Positions 39,615 to 40,288 of a stretch of DNA of 40,288 nt are shown here, piece by piece. Origin of the DNA: Calditrichaceae bacterium. Lineage in GTDB: Bacteria; Calditrichota; Calditrichia; Calditrichales; Calditrichaceae. The stretch is taken from contig JANTHG010000007.1 of NCBI GenBank assembly GCA_024762535.1, positions 1 to 40,288 of the forward strand, in the 5' to 3' direction. Every line of letters starts with the position of its first letter. The first letter of the stretch is position 1. The notes beneath the pieces are model-generated. The model was not told the origin of the DNA, did no database searches, and saw nothing but the letters and a program-made list of their open reading frames with translations. Made by a program: the position numbers and the translations under genes.

Positions 39615-39679
39615 ACAACAGCGATCGCTGGAGCGAAGCAATCCCCAGGAGTTCGTCCCATCGCCTTATAAATCCCGGA

Positions 39680-40288
39680 CTACTCTAAAAACTGTTCAAT
39701 CGCCTGTGATACCTGTTTCATATGGCTACCGATAGCCAGATGCCCGTCCTTCCCTTTTAACATTTGTACTTTGGCATGAATAAATGGAGCGAAACGCTGC
39801 GCCGGCGCCGGATTAAGCAAATGGTCACTTTCGGATAGAATGAACAGTACATCCGCATGAACATGCTTTGCCGTTTCGACCGGTGAACCACCAAACCTTT
39901 TAAAAATATCGTGTTGTTGCATGGCTTGTAATTGAGTTAAATAATTTTGCAGGCTAAAAGGCACATGGGGCGCTTGCTGCCATTGTATCCACAAGCTGTC
40001 TATTTTTCCTGCCGGAGTATGGGCAGTTACATAATCCGGGGAATGGGCCGCATAGCGCGTTAAGGCGGAAAGCGTTGCCCAGGCCTGAGCTGTATCCGCT
40101 CCGGCCATCCGAATAATCGATTCCTGCGCACGCATAAGTAATAAATCGGCTGAAGCTAATTTGGGTGTGGCTACATAGGCCACCACTTTATCCATATAAT
40201 TCGGATATTCAATCATCCATTCGAGCGCCTGCATGCTGCCCATGGATCCGCCAATAAAGGCATAAACATGTTTAAGATTAAAACGGCC
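39680..40288 (-). CDS. Alpha/beta hydrolase, MetX (homoserine O-acetyltransferase)-like; truncated by window end
   Basis: Open to the window edge: GRFNLKHVYAFIGGSMGSMQALEWMIEYPNYMDKV nucleophile elbow GGSMG; C-terminal SDHLLNP and GHLAIGSH Asp/His region. Confidence 0.85.
   Translation of the reverse strand, partial: GRFNLKHVYAFIGGSMGSMQALEWMIEYPNYMDKVVAYVATPKLASADLLLMRAQESIIRMAGADTAQAWATLSALTRYAAHSPDYVTAHTPAGKIDSLWIQWQQAPHVPFSLQNYLTQLQAMQQHDIFKRFGGSPVETAKHVHADVLFILSESDHLLNPAPAQRFAPFIHAKVQMLKGKDGHLAIGSHMKQVSQAIEQFLE

Overview
40.3 kb of a bacterial chromosome. Gene content and the YPNPFNPST-type C-terminal sorting domain suggest the Calditrichota/Bacteroidota-Ignavibacteria sphere (inference, not proven). 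Most of the window is housekeeping and metabolic: gltX-ddl-cysS; a DHH phosphoesterase; a minus-strand gap-pgk-tpiA-secG-tRNA-Leu(GAG) block; split methylmalonyl-CoA mutase plus epimerase; a 1391-aa secreted multidomain protein with a T9SS-like C-terminal domain; a purine-related set (amidohydrolase, TPR lipoprotein, DUF84 NTPase, adenosine deaminase); a serine-palmitoyltransferase-like / GNAT / NAD-epimerase cluster; a Cys-rich mini-protein; rhomboid; proS; tRNA-Arg(CCG); KtrA/KtrB-like potassium uptake; an AP2-like / MBL / DUF4105 / TonB_C-like lipoprotein run; SDR; metallophosphoesterase; aldo-keto reductase; and a MetX-like hydrolase truncated by the window end. The observations I rate highest are: (1) a candidate bacterial ceramide-synthesis cluster at 22.2-25.7 kb; (2) a mosaic family of non-coding palindromic repeats with shared modules at ~4.2, 13.0, 29.4, 36.2 and 39.5 kb, one copy lying between ktrB and ktrA; (3) word-like AT-rich intergenic repeats; (4) a 12-bp perfect hairpin between gap and pgk and another in the gap leader; (5) an AP2-like small DNA-binding candidate and a Cys-rich acidic mini-protein. 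No CRISPR array, transposase, integrase or clear phage genes were seen.
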